Of a stretch of DNA of 64,000 nt, positions 1 through 9,897 are shown one piece after another. The translations under genes and the position numbers were made by a program. The DNA lies in NCBI GenBank assembly GCA_903906315.1, contig CAIVJW010000181.1, positions 27,266 through 91,265 of the forward strand. The letters are read 5' to 3'. Each line of letters begins with the position of its first letter. Positions within the stretch are counted from its first letter, which is position 1. Under the pieces are notes generated by a model. The model was given only the letters and a program-made list of their open reading frames with translations. It ran no database searches and was not told where the DNA came from. This DNA is from an uncultured delta proteobacterium. Lineage in GTDB: Bacteria > Myxococcota_A > Polyangia > Polyangiales > Polyangiaceae.

Positions 1-4
1 CGCG

Positions 5-541
5 CTACCTCACGCGGACGCCGAAGCCCACGCCGACGCTCACGCCCGCCTGAGCCTCGCGGGCGACGACACGCAGGCCGACGAGGTGCGTGACGAGCGT
101 GCACGCCTGCCGCGATCGCGGGGTCGCGTCGCACCCCATCCAGGCGCCCCAGCTTCGGCGCTCGCCGCCTTCGCCGTAGCGCAGGACCTCGCCGTCGTCC
201 GTGACGGAGAGCCAGGCGACGTCGCGATCGGGCAGGGTCGCGTGCACCACGCCGACGTGCCCGAGCGGCTGGTCGCCGGGGCCGAGGACGCGCCCGTCGA
301 GCTCGAGCACCGCGAGCGGGTCGCCCTCGGGCGTGAAGACGCGGCCGGCGCGGTCGAGGCCGAGCTCGTGCTCGCCGTTCACGAGCACGCGGCCGTCGGG
401 CAGGAGGTCGACGGTGAGATCGCCGCGCACCCAGCGCGCCCGCGGCAGATCGAGCGGCGCGCCGCCCTGCGCGTAGTGCGCGGGGGGCGGGGCGACGCAC
501 GCGGAGAGGGCGAGGAGCGACGCGGAGAGGGCGCGTTTCAC
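5..541 (-). CDS. Putative lipoprotein, unknown function
   Basis: 178 residues from a GTG start. The N-terminus has a short positively charged stretch, a hydrophobic segment and a lipobox (LSAC, Cys15), so the protein is probably exported and lipidated. The body holds short beta-like repeats of the type DGRVL, DRAGRVF and LDGRVLGPG, suggesting a small beta-propeller or beta-roll. I recognise no enzyme motif. The gene follows serS on the same strand after about 60 bases and has its own TAGCCT (plus-strand 549-554) 7 nt before the GTG, so it may be transcribed alone and without a leader. Lipoprotein status is well supported; the function is unknown. Confidence 0.6.
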   Translation of the reverse strand: MKRALSASLLALSACVAPPPAHYAQGGAPLDLPRARWVRGDLTVDLLPDGRVLVNGEHELGLDRAGRVFTPEGDPLAVLELDGRVLGPGDQPLGHVGVVHATLPDRDVAWLSVTDDGEVLRYGEGGERRSWGAWMGCDATPRSRQACTLVTHLVGLRVVAREAQAGVSVGVGFGVRVR

Positions 542-601
542 GGGGCGTAGGCTAGCGCGAGGGGAGGGGTGCAGCTCGCGCCGTCGCGAGCGGGCCTCCC
601 G

Positions 602-1912
<1,311 letters not shown>

Positions 1913-2037
1913 GGTGGGAGCGCTCTACCCGAAGCGCGCCGCCGTCGCAAAGGCCGAGCCCACCCCGCGGGGCGGTCGCACGGCGCCCGGCGGCCCGGCG
2001 GCGCCCGGGCACGACTCGCGACGGAGACCTCTCGCCC

Positions 2038-2757
2038 ATGTGCGGACGCTTCACGCTGACCCTGCCCGACTACGACACCCTCGCGCGCGCGCTCGGCGTG
2101 GTCGTCGACCCGGAGCTCGCGGCGCGCTACCGGCCCCGCTACAACGTCGCGCCGACCAACGTGCACCTCGTCGTGCGCGACGGCGACGCCGGGCGACAGG
2201 TGGTCTCCGCCCGCTGGGGGCTCGTCAACGCGTGGGCCAAGGACCGCTCCGCGGGGCTGAAGCAGATCAACGCGCGGAGCGAGACGGCCGCCGAAAAGCC
2301 CGCGTTCCGATCCGCGTTCGCGACGCGCCGCTGCGTCGTGCCGGCCGACGGGTTCCTCGAGTGGGACGGCCCGAAGGGCGCGCGCCGCCCGGTCTGGTTT
2401 CACGCCGCCGACGGCGGCCTGGTCCGCCTCGCGGGCCTCTACGAGAGCTTCGACGACCCGACGACGGGCGAACGCGAGCGCACCTTCACGATCCTCACGA
2501 CGCCGCCGAACGACCTCGTCGCGCCCGTGCACGATCGCATGCCCGCCGTGCTGCTGCCGGCCGACGTCTCGGCATGGCTCGCCGGGTCGACCGACGTCGC
2601 GACCGCCCGGGCCCTCTTGCGGCCAGCGCGCGCCGGGCTGCTCGTCGCGACGGCCGTGTCGCCGCGGGTGAACGCGGTCGGCAACGACGACCCGGGGTGC
2701 CTCGCGCCCGCCGATCCCCCGCGCGGCGAGACCCTGCCCCTCTTCGGCCGCGGCTGA
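2038..2757 (+). CDS. SRAP (YedK/HMCES-type) abasic-site shielding protein
   Basis: 239 residues, the usual length of this family. Proteins of this type crosslink covalently through Cys2 to abasic sites in single-stranded DNA and protect replication forks. The catalytic cysteine is right after the initiator Met (MCGRFTL), which fixes the start. Other family blocks are present: the NVAPT motif, the RWGLV block, INARSE, RRCVVPADGFLEW with the conserved Glu, and a conserved His in VHDRMP. A purine-rich GGAGA sits upstream of the ATG. It is divergent from serS and convergent with an orphan DNA methyltransferase, a plausible DNA-maintenance neighbourhood, though no operon links them. Confidence 0.93.
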   Translation: MCGRFTLTLPDYDTLARALGVVVDPELAARYRPRYNVAPTNVHLVVRDGDAGRQVVSARWGLVNAWAKDRSAGLKQINARSETAAEKPAFRSAFATRRCVVPADGFLEWDGPKGARRPVWFHAADGGLVRLAGLYESFDDPTTGERERTFTILTTPPNDLVAPVHDRMPAVLLPADVSAWLAGSTDVATARALLRPARAGLLVATAVSPRVNAVGNDDPGCLAPADPPRGETLPLFGRG

Positions 2758-2766
2758 TCCAAGCCG

Positions 2767-3804
2767 TCAGGGCTCGCGCCGCCCGCGCCGACCGATCACG
2801 GCGAGCTCGGCCTCGGTCAGGGGCGATCGCGCCCCGAAGGAGCGCGGCGCGGCCACGTCGGGGAACGCCGCGACGAGGCGGCGCTCGGCCAGGTGGAGCG
2901 CCACGCTCGACGCGTCGATCCCGACGAAGCGCCGCCCGAGACGCTGGGCCACCACGAGCGTCGTGCCCGATCCGCAGTACGGGTCGAGAACGACGTCGCC
3001 CTCGCGGCTCGACGCGCGCACGACGCGCTCGAGCAACGCCTCGGGCTTCTGGGTCGGCCAGCCGACGCGCTCCTTCGCGATGGGCGCGATGATCTTCACG
3101 TCCCACACGTCCGAGAGCGGCGGGCCCGGCGACTCCTCGTCGGTCTGCCCGGGCTTTCTGTGCCCGGAGGAGAAGTCCGCCTGCTGCTTCTTCGTGCCGA
3201 ACGTCTTCTTCGTGCTCTCGGCGAGCCCCTCGTAGCCGTAGAGCGGCGTGAAGACGTGCTCGCGCGTCTTCGCGTAGAAGAGCAGCACGTCGTGCATCCG
3301 CTGAAACCGCCGGGATTTGGCGGGCCATCGGCGGTAGCGCCACACCACCTCGTTGCGAAACGCGTCCGGCCCGAACACGCGGTCGAGCAGCACCTTGAGG
3401 TAGTGGCTCGCGGTCGGGTCGCAGTGCAGGTAGAGGCTGCCCGTCGGCCGCAGCACCCGGCGCAGCTCGACGAGGCGCAGCGCCATGTGCACGAGGTACG
3501 CGAGCAGCCCGCCCTCGCCCACGAGCAGGCGCAGCGCCTCGATCGCGCGGCCGACCTCGCCCCCCGCGGCGACGATCTCCGCGTGCGCGGCGCGCGCCGC
3601 CTCGCCCCAAGTCCACGTATCGCCGAAGGCGTCGACGGGCGCCGCGCCCCGGGGCGACGGGCGCACTCCGTGCAAAATCGCGAAATCCTGCGCGGAGTTG
3701 AAGGGCGGGTCGAGGTAGACGAGGTCGATCGAGGCGTCCGCGACCGAGGTGCGCAGCACGGCGAGGTTGTCGCCGGCGTGGAGCTGGTTCGGGGGGAGGA
3801 GCAT
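2767..3804 (-). CDS. Orphan site-specific DNA methyltransferase (N6-adenine/N4-cytosine type)
   Basis: 345 residues. The catalytic motif IV DPPF is at 32-35, and the AdoMet-binding motif I (DPYCGSGTT, about 274-282) comes after it. That order marks a beta-class amino-methyltransferase. A conserved QKPE block at 252-255 precedes motif I as in related enzymes. DPPF allows N6-adenine or N4-cytosine methylation; the target base and recognition sequence cannot be read from sequence. No restriction endonuclease or specificity subunit is adjacent, so it is probably a solitary, epigenetic-type enzyme rather than half of a restriction system. The stop lies 9 bases from the convergent SRAP stop. Confidence 0.9.
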   Translation of the reverse strand: MLLPPNQLHAGDNLAVLRTSVADASIDLVYLDPPFNSAQDFAILHGVRPSPRGAAPVDAFGDTWTWGEAARAAHAEIVAAGGEVGRAIEALRLLVGEGGLLAYLVHMALRLVELRRVLRPTGSLYLHCDPTASHYLKVLLDRVFGPDAFRNEVVWRYRRWPAKSRRFQRMHDVLLFYAKTREHVFTPLYGYEGLAESTKKTFGTKKQQADFSSGHRKPGQTDEESPGPPLSDVWDVKIIAPIAKERVGWPTQKPEALLERVVRASSREGDVVLDPYCGSGTTLVVAQRLGRRFVGIDASSVALHLAERRLVAAFPDVAAPRSFGARSPLTEAELAVIGRRGRREP

Positions 3805-3884
3805 GGCAGCGCAGCGCCGTGCCGGTCGACGGCCGGGCGCATCCTACGACGAACCGGGGCGCCGCACACGACGGCGCGCCCGGG

Positions 3885-6272
3885 CTACTCCTGCCCCCAC
3901 ACGCTGAGCTTCGCGAGGATGTCGGCGTCGAGCGTCGCGGGCTCGCGCTTGTCGGGCGGAGCGCGCTCGGCCAGGTCCGCCGCGACGAAGCGGCGAAAGA
4001 GCGCCTGGGTCGCGAGCGGCATCGCCTCGCGCCGATTGAACGCGCAGGTCGCGTCGACCGCGAGGTCGCAGAGCGTCGGCGCGGCGCCGGCCTTCCCCGA
4101 GAGCAGGAGGTCGCCCCAGCGCACCGCGTACCGGTCGCCGATCGTGGCGACCTGCGGCCCGCTCGCGGCCGCGGCCCGCCCCGACGCGAGCTCGGCGAGG
4201 TCGCGGCCCCGCACGTCCTTGGGCACCGCGAGGTCCAGCGACGCGAGCAGCGTGCGCGTGACGTCGACGAGCTCGGTCGGCGCGCTCGCGCGCTGCCCCG
4301 CGAACAGCCCCCCGGGGAAGTGCACGTAGAGCGGGAGCGTCAGCGCCGGCTCCTTCAAGTCGAGGCCGTCCGCGAAGAGCGCCGCGTCCGAGGCGCCGCT
4401 CGCGACGTCGCCGGTCACGACGAAGAGGGTCTGGTCCCACAGGTTGGCCGCGCGCAGCGCCGCGACCAGCCCCCCGATCGCGCGGTCCTGACCCGCGAGC
4501 GCGAGCGCGGCGAGCGCGCGCACCCGGTCGCGGTCGGCCTGCGGTAGCTCGTGCGGCCCGCGCTTGCGCCGCATCTTGGCGAGCACCTGCGCCGCCCGGC
4601 GGGGCTCGATGAGGCCGGCGTAGTCGACCGGCTGCAGCGCGGAGAGCTCCTTCGGCGTCACGTCCCAGGGCGGGTGCGCCCCCCGCGCGTGCACCACGGC
4701 GAGCAGGCGCGCGTCACGCTGGTCCTTGCCGATCTCGGCGATCCACGCCGCCGCCCCATCGATGGGCGCGGTCGCCGGGTCGCCGCCATTGGGCGCGTGC
4801 TCGACGAACTTCTCCCACCACGCGTTGAACCCGAACGGCGCGAAGGTCGTCGGCACGCCCGTGAACATCGCCGCCCGCACGGCCGCGTCCCGCGCGATGC
4901 CGGCGACGGTGGTGTGGGTCGCGGGCAGGCGCGCGCTCGCGTCGGTCAGCCCATGCGATCGGGGCGGCAGGCCGGTGAGCAGCGACGCGACCGCCGCCGA
5001 GACGACGGTGGTCGGCGCGCGGTGGCGGTCAAAGACGGTGCCGAGCTTGGCGAGCTCGGCCAGCGTGGGGAGCGACGCCGCGGCCTTCTCGTTCCACGGC
5101 GGCAGGTCGCCGCGCTCGACGCCGTCGAGCACCACGACCACGACCGCGCGCGCCGGGGGCGCCGCGGGGGGAAACGGCGGCGAGAGCACCACGGCGGGAT
5201 CGCCGAGCAGGACGCGCGAGCCGCGCGCCGCCTCCACAGCGCGGAGCTCGATCGTGGCGAGCGCCGATCCGCGGCCGTCGAGCGGCACGTCGACGTCGAC
5301 CCACACGGCCTTGTCGCCGCCCTTCACGTGCGCTCGGTGCAGGACCACCGGCTTGGCGCCGTCACGCAGGAGGCGGATCTCCGCGTCGCCCTCGCCGGGG
5401 CCCTGGAAGCCGATGGCGGTCCGCAGGTGCGCCCCCTCGGCCACCCGCATCGGGCAGCGAACGGCGCCGGGCGCGCGTAGCGCGAGCGACCGGTGCGGGA
5501 CGCCGGAGAGCGCCGCCGACGGGGCGACCAGGTCCTTCAGCGTGGGCGGGCCGTAGGTCGAGGGGCTGTCGTCGGGCATGCCGAGGCGCACCCAATCGAG
5601 GTCGACGAGGCCCTCGTCGTCGCTCCTGCTCCGGCCCGAGAAGCGCAGCGTGAGCAGGTGCAGCCCGGGGTCGACCGGCATGGTCGTCGTGCCGGTCTGC
5701 GCGACGCGGATCTGCCCGCGCCCAAAATTGAGCGTCCCCACGGGCTGGTCGTCGAGGAACACGCCCGCGTTCTTGGCGAGGTGGCCCATCGCTCGCGCGG
5801 ACACGAAGATCGGGCTCGGCTCGGTCAACACGAACGCGAGCTCGAGCTTCTTGTCGAAGGCCCGGGCCCACGTCGACCCGTCGTGCTCGACGGTCCGGAG
5901 GCCCGGCGGCGTGCCGACGAGCCAACCGAAACGGCCGACCGTCGCGTCGGTCCCGGCGTCCGCGAGGAGCCCGCGGTGCTCGAGGTCGCAGCCGGCGAGC
6001 TCGCGGACGAAGTCGAAGACGATGCGGTTCGCGGGCGGACGCGGGGCCCCGACCGAGCCGGCGGGCGCCGCGATCGAGCCCACAGGAGCGATCGCGCTCG
6101 TCGCCGCGGGATCGCCGCCCGTCGAGGGCGTGCCGCACGAGCCGCAACCGCTCAGGAACGCGGCCGCGAGGGCCGCGAGCGTCGCGCGCTCGCCCGGTCG
6201 CGCGCCGCGAGGCGACGACCCGGCTGGCCGCGGGTCACCGGGACCAGGGCGGCGCGACGCGGACGCGCGCAA
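3885..6272 (-). CDS. Sulfatase/alkaline-phosphatase-fold lipoprotein, probably catalytically altered
   Basis: About 795 residues. The only available start is TTG at 6272, which overlaps the upstream gene end by 38 bases, so the start is uncertain. A hydrophobic stretch ends in a lipobox (LSGC, Cys43), implying a lipidated envelope protein. Residues about 80-370 form a beta-rich region of unknown type. From about 376 a sulfatase-like fold begins (VVVVVLDGVERGDL, then APTTVVSAAVASLLTGLPPRSHG). The usual Cys/Ser-x-Pro-x-Arg nucleophile motif is replaced by a TTVVSAA-type sequence, the second N-terminal metal Asp is missing, and the TSDHGE-type motif reads TGDVASG (620-626). The fold is likely, but classical sulfatase activity is doubtful. 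Confidence 0.75.
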   Translation of the reverse strand: MRASASRRPGPGDPRPAGSSPRGARPGERATLAALAAAFLSGCGSCGTPSTGGDPAATSAIAPVGSIAAPAGSVGAPRPPANRIVFDFVRELAGCDLEHRGLLADAGTDATVGRFGWLVGTPPGLRTVEHDGSTWARAFDKKLELAFVLTEPSPIFVSARAMGHLAKNAGVFLDDQPVGTLNFGRGQIRVAQTGTTTMPVDPGLHLLTLRFSGRSRSDDEGLVDLDWVRLGMPDDSPSTYGPPTLKDLVAPSAALSGVPHRSLALRAPGAVRCPMRVAEGAHLRTAIGFQGPGEGDAEIRLLRDGAKPVVLHRAHVKGGDKAVWVDVDVPLDGRGSALATIELRAVEAARGSRVLLGDPAVVLSPPFPPAAPPARAVVVVVLDGVERGDLPPWNEKAAASLPTLAELAKLGTVFDRHRAPTTVVSAAVASLLTGLPPRSHGLTDASARLPATHTTVAGIARDAAVRAAMFTGVPTTFAPFGFNAWWEKFVEHAPNGGDPATAPIDGAAAWIAEIGKDQRDARLLAVVHARGAHPPWDVTPKELSALQPVDYAGLIEPRRAAQVLAKMRRKRGPHELPQADRDRVRALAALALAGQDRAIGGLVAALRAANLWDQTLFVVTGDVASGASDAALFADGLDLKEPALTLPLYVHFPGGLFAGQRASAPTELVDVTRTLLASLDLAVPKDVRGRDLAELASGRAAAASGPQVATIGDRYAVRWGDLLLSGKAGAAPTLCDLAVDATCAFNRREAMPLATQALFRRFVAADLAERAPPDKREPATLDADILAKLSVWGQE

Positions 6273-9200
6273 GGCGCCCTTCCTTCACGGCGACGTAGCG
6301 CACGCGATCCTCGCCGCGCAGCTTCACGCGGACCTCGAACTCCGCCTGCGCGCCGGTCTTGGGCGCGAGGACGAGCCGGACGACGGGCCCTTTGCCGACC
6401 ATCTGCCCGTCCACGTAGATCATGTCGCTCGATCCCGCCACGATCTCGAGGCGGCCCTGCCCGGCGGGCAGCTTGTCGCCTGGCTTGAGCGGCAGATCCT
6501 GCACCGACACGGCCTCCTCGGGCTCGGCCGCCGCAGCGCTGGCCGAGGGGCCAGCCGCGACGGGTGCGGGTGCGACGGGCGCCTGCGCGGCGAGCTGCGC
6601 CGGCTGCGGCGCGCCGATCAGCGCAGGCGGGGCCGCGGGGGGCGGGCCACCGAGCAGGCCGTGGTCGCGCGACCAGCGCGCGCCGACGGCGAAGACGACG
6701 CCGACGGCGGCGAACGCGATCCACCACGTGAAACGCACGTCGCGCGGGTCCTTGCGCGGCGGGGCGAGCGCCCCCTCCGGCGCGTACGCGCTCGGGCGCG
6801 GGTACCTACGCGCGGACGGCGTCTCCGCGTTGGGCTCTTCCCGCGTGCGGCGCGACTCCTCCCGGCTGCGCGACGGGATCGGAACGCTCGGGTCGGACGG
6901 CGACGCCGCGCGAGGCGGATCCTTCGGCGGCGGGACCGGATCCGGGGCGGCTGTCGCGGCGACCGAGCGCAGAGCGAGGTCGACCCCTTGCTCGGCGGGA
7001 GGCGGCGTGAACGAGAGCGTGAGCACGGGCCCTAGCGTCGCCCGAACCTCGCCCTCGGGCAGCGGCTCCGGGGCCGGCGTGAGATCGGAGGGGGTCGGCG
7101 TCGGCGACGCGGCGGCCCCGAGGGGCAGGTAGATGGGCTCGAATCCCCCGGGGACGCGCGTCGAGGCGTCGTCGCCGCCGAGCTCGACCGGGCGCGCCGC
7201 CGCGGAACGGGGTGCCTTTGGCGCCACGACGACACCGGGAGCGTCGTCGTCGCCCGCCGCGAGCAGCTGCTCGGCGCAGGCTTCCGCGACCTCCTGATCG
7301 GCGGCCGCGCGCAGGATCTCGGCCGAAGGCGGCTCGAGCGGCGGCAGCGGCGGCGCGAGGTCGCCCGGCGGCGGCTCCACGGCGCGGACGAGCCGCAGCA
7401 CCGGCTCATCGACCACCGCCGTGGGCTCGGGCGTCCACCGCAGGTCCGCGTCGGGCGCGGCCGTCGGGACAGGCCCGGACTCCTCGTCGGCGGGCCGCTC
7501 GAGGACGGCGCCGGCGAACGGCGTCAGCGGCAGGAGCCCCTCGGGCTCGGAGAGGGCGGGCGGCGGCTCGGAGATCCGCTGGCCAAGGAGGACCGACTCC
7601 TCGCGCTCGATCGCGGCCGGGAGCAAGTTGACGCCGGAAGTGTCGAATACGGACGCCACCGCACCGTGCGCCGCCGCGTCACAGAGGACGTCCTCGAGGA
7701 GCCGCGCGGGCACCTGCCCGGCGAGCAGCAGCGCGCGCGGTGACTCGCCCAGGGCGAGCGCGCGCAAGAGGCCGCGAGCCGGTTCGGGGGTCGCGTCGAC
7801 GTAGGCCGCGATCCGATCGGACACGAGGCCGACGCGGTCGGCGCCGAGCAGCGCGGCGCCCGAGAGCAGGCGCTGCGCGGCGCGCGCGAGGGCGACGTGG
7901 GGAAGGAGCTGCTCGCCCAGCGAACCGGTGAGCTCGGCACGCCCGCGCGCCGGCTGCTCGGCGGCCATCGGCGACACGACGAAGCGGCCCGCCCCGACCC
8001 CGAGCAGCGACGCGAGCACGCCCGGACCCCGCTCGAAGGCGCCGTGGGTCGCCGTGCGGGTCGCCCGCGTCGGTCGCCCCGCGCGGATCTCGACCTCGTA
8101 GAGGAACGAGGCGTCGCGCACGACGAGCGTGGAGAACGGGCGGTGCGCGCAGGTGAAGGCCAGGAGCGTGCGGGCCGTGAGGCCGTCGACGCGGCCGCGG
8201 ACCTCGCCGGCGCCGGCCAGCCGCTGCGCGACCCGGTAGCGCGGCCGCAACACCTCGCGGACCCGCTGCACGATGAGCCCCGCGCTCGCCTCCTTGAGGA
8301 GATAGCCGTCGGCGTCGGCGCCGAGCTCGCGCACGCGCTGGAGGAGGTCCTCCTTCCAGGACAGGAGGACCACCGGGATGTCCCGCAGGACGACGTCGCG
8401 CTTGAGCGCACGACAGACGGCGAACCCGTCGAGCTTGGGCATCAGCACGTCGCTCACGACGAGGTCGGGCGAGTGCCGGAAGGCGAGCTCCAGCGCCTGC
8501 GCCCCGTCGCGAGCCTCGTGGACGGTCGCCCCAGCCGCCCTCAGCGCGCCGGCGAGGAACCAGGTCACGGCCGGGTCGTCGTCGGCGACGATCGCGACCA
8601 TGCCGTCGAGCCCGGGCGCGCCCTGCGAGCGCTCGGTCGCCACCGAGCGCGCGGGGGCCCCGCCGACCGCGCCGCCCTCGCCGAGCCAGGGGGCCACGGG
8701 TAGCGCGCCCTCGGGCCCGTTCGGGGAGAAGTGCACCGCCCCACCCGAGCGAATCGTGACCAGGTCGCGGATGCGCGCGACCGCTCCCCACAGGGCGGCG
8801 AGCACCTCGTCGCCCTCGCCGAGGTCGACGGTGACGCCGCGTCCACGCGGATCCACCGCGTCGCAAAGGCCGCGGCGCAGCTCCTCCGCGAGGCGTGCCC
8901 CGAGCTTGTCGACGGTGATCGCGCCGATCGGCTCGCGCGCGACCTCGCGCCGCAGGTAGGTCGCCGAAGCCTCCGCGCAGGCCGCGCGCAGCACATCGGG
9001 CGAAACCGGCCGCGCCAGCGTCCGCGCGACCCCGAGGGCGACGTAGAGCGCCGCATCCTCCGCCTTGGTCCACGAGCCGATCGCGATGACCGGGACGGCC
9101 TCCGTGAGCGGGTCCGCGAAGAGCGCGCCGATGAGCGCCCCGGCTCCTGGGACGTCGACGTCGACGACCACCACGTCGGGGGCGAACGCACGCGCGAGGC

Positions 9201-9807
9201 CCGCCGCACCGGGAGCGTCGTCGGTCCGCTCGACCTCGAACGCGAGGTCGCCGGCGCCCATTTCCAGCAGCGCGTCCGCGATCGGCGCCGGCCCGACGAC
9301 CAGCGCGGTCAGCGGCCCGGCCAGGATCAGGTCCGCGATGCTCCCCTCCACGCCCTGCGAAGGCCGGGGGCCCGGGGGCGCCTGCGCGCCCCGGGCGGGC
9401 TCGAGCAGCGACGTCTCGCCCCAGGCGAGCGCCGGGGCGCGCGCGATGGCGCCGCGGAGCAGGTTCGAGGTGTCCCCGTCGAGCGCCGCGTCCGGCGCCA
9501 GGAGGTCGACCACCCGCTCGCACGTGACGAGATCGTCGGCGAGGCGCGTGAACCGGAGCAGCCGCGATCCGGCCGCCAGCGCGTGCAGCCGCTTCTGCAG
9601 GTCCTCGCGGGCCGCCGACGACCAGGGGTCCGCCTGCCAGCCGCGCAGGCTCGCTCCGAGCTCCCCGACCCGTGCGCCCAGCCCGGCCACGAAGTCCGCG
9701 CGAGCGCCGCCGAGCCGCGCCTGCCGCGCGGCCAGCGCCTCGTCGCGCGCCTCCGCGCACTCCCCCAACCCCGCGTTCCGATCCACGGCGCCCGATCCGA
9801 CCACCAT
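6235..9807 (-). CDS. Large response-regulator protein: two receiver domains, DUF4388-like region, TM segment and PEGA-like tail
   Basis: 1190 residues from ATG. Residues 1-130 are helical and HPt-like. Residues 166-285 resemble a receiver with an Asp at 216 but without the N-terminal acidic pair, so it is degenerate. Residues 403-522 are a canonical receiver: acidic D409-D411, phospho-acceptor D453 (VSDVLMP), K505. A DUF4388-like region follows (about 525-740), then a long Pro/Ala/acidic linker, one transmembrane segment (about 1026-1046) and a PEGA-like domain (about 1116-1190; IYVDGQMVGKGP). Cytoplasmic phosphorylation sensing may thus be tied to an envelope domain. No partner histidine kinase is adjacent. 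It overlaps the next gene by 38 bases. Confidence 0.85.
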   Translation of the reverse strand: MVVGSGAVDRNAGLGECAEARDEALAARQARLGGARADFVAGLGARVGELGASLRGWQADPWSSAAREDLQKRLHALAAGSRLLRFTRLADDLVTCERVVDLLAPDAALDGDTSNLLRGAIARAPALAWGETSLLEPARGAQAPPGPRPSQGVEGSIADLILAGPLTALVVGPAPIADALLEMGAGDLAFEVERTDDAPGAAGLARAFAPDVVVVDVDVPGAGALIGALFADPLTEAVPVIAIGSWTKAEDAALYVALGVARTLARPVSPDVLRAACAEASATYLRREVAREPIGAITVDKLGARLAEELRRGLCDAVDPRGRGVTVDLGEGDEVLAALWGAVARIRDLVTIRSGGAVHFSPNGPEGALPVAPWLGEGGAVGGAPARSVATERSQGAPGLDGMVAIVADDDPAVTWFLAGALRAAGATVHEARDGAQALELAFRHSPDLVVSDVLMPKLDGFAVCRALKRDVVLRDIPVVLLSWKEDLLQRVRELGADADGYLLKEASAGLIVQRVREVLRPRYRVAQRLAGAGEVRGRVDGLTARTLLAFTCAHRPFSTLVVRDASFLYEVEIRAGRPTRATRTATHGAFERGPGVLASLLGVGAGRFVVSPMAAEQPARGRAELTGSLGEQLLPHVALARAAQRLLSGAALLGADRVGLVSDRIAAYVDATPEPARGLLRALALGESPRALLLAGQVPARLLEDVLCDAAAHGAVASVFDTSGVNLLPAAIEREESVLLGQRISEPPPALSEPEGLLPLTPFAGAVLERPADEESGPVPTAAPDADLRWTPEPTAVVDEPVLRLVRAVEPPPGDLAPPLPPLEPPSAEILRAAADQEVAEACAEQLLAAGDDDAPGVVVAPKAPRSAAARPVELGGDDASTRVPGGFEPIYLPLGAAASPTPTPSDLTPAPEPLPEGEVRATLGPVLTLSFTPPPAEQGVDLALRSVAATAAPDPVPPPKDPPRAASPSDPSVPIPSRSREESRRTREEPNAETPSARRYPRPSAYAPEGALAPPRKDPRDVRFTWWIAFAAVGVVFAVGARWSRDHGLLGGPPPAAPPALIGAPQPAQLAAQAPVAPAPVAAGPSASAAAAEPEEAVSVQDLPLKPGDKLPAGQGRLEIVAGSSDMIYVDGQMVGKGPVVRLVLAPKTGAQAEFEVRVKLRGEDRVRYVAVKEGRLARVRVAPPWSR

Positions 9808-9897
9808 GCGCGACCGGTTATCACGGGAGGTCGGACCGGCCCCAATTTGCGGCGCCCGCGGGCCTCCGGTCGGGAGGCCCTCCGGGCGGGCCGAGGG

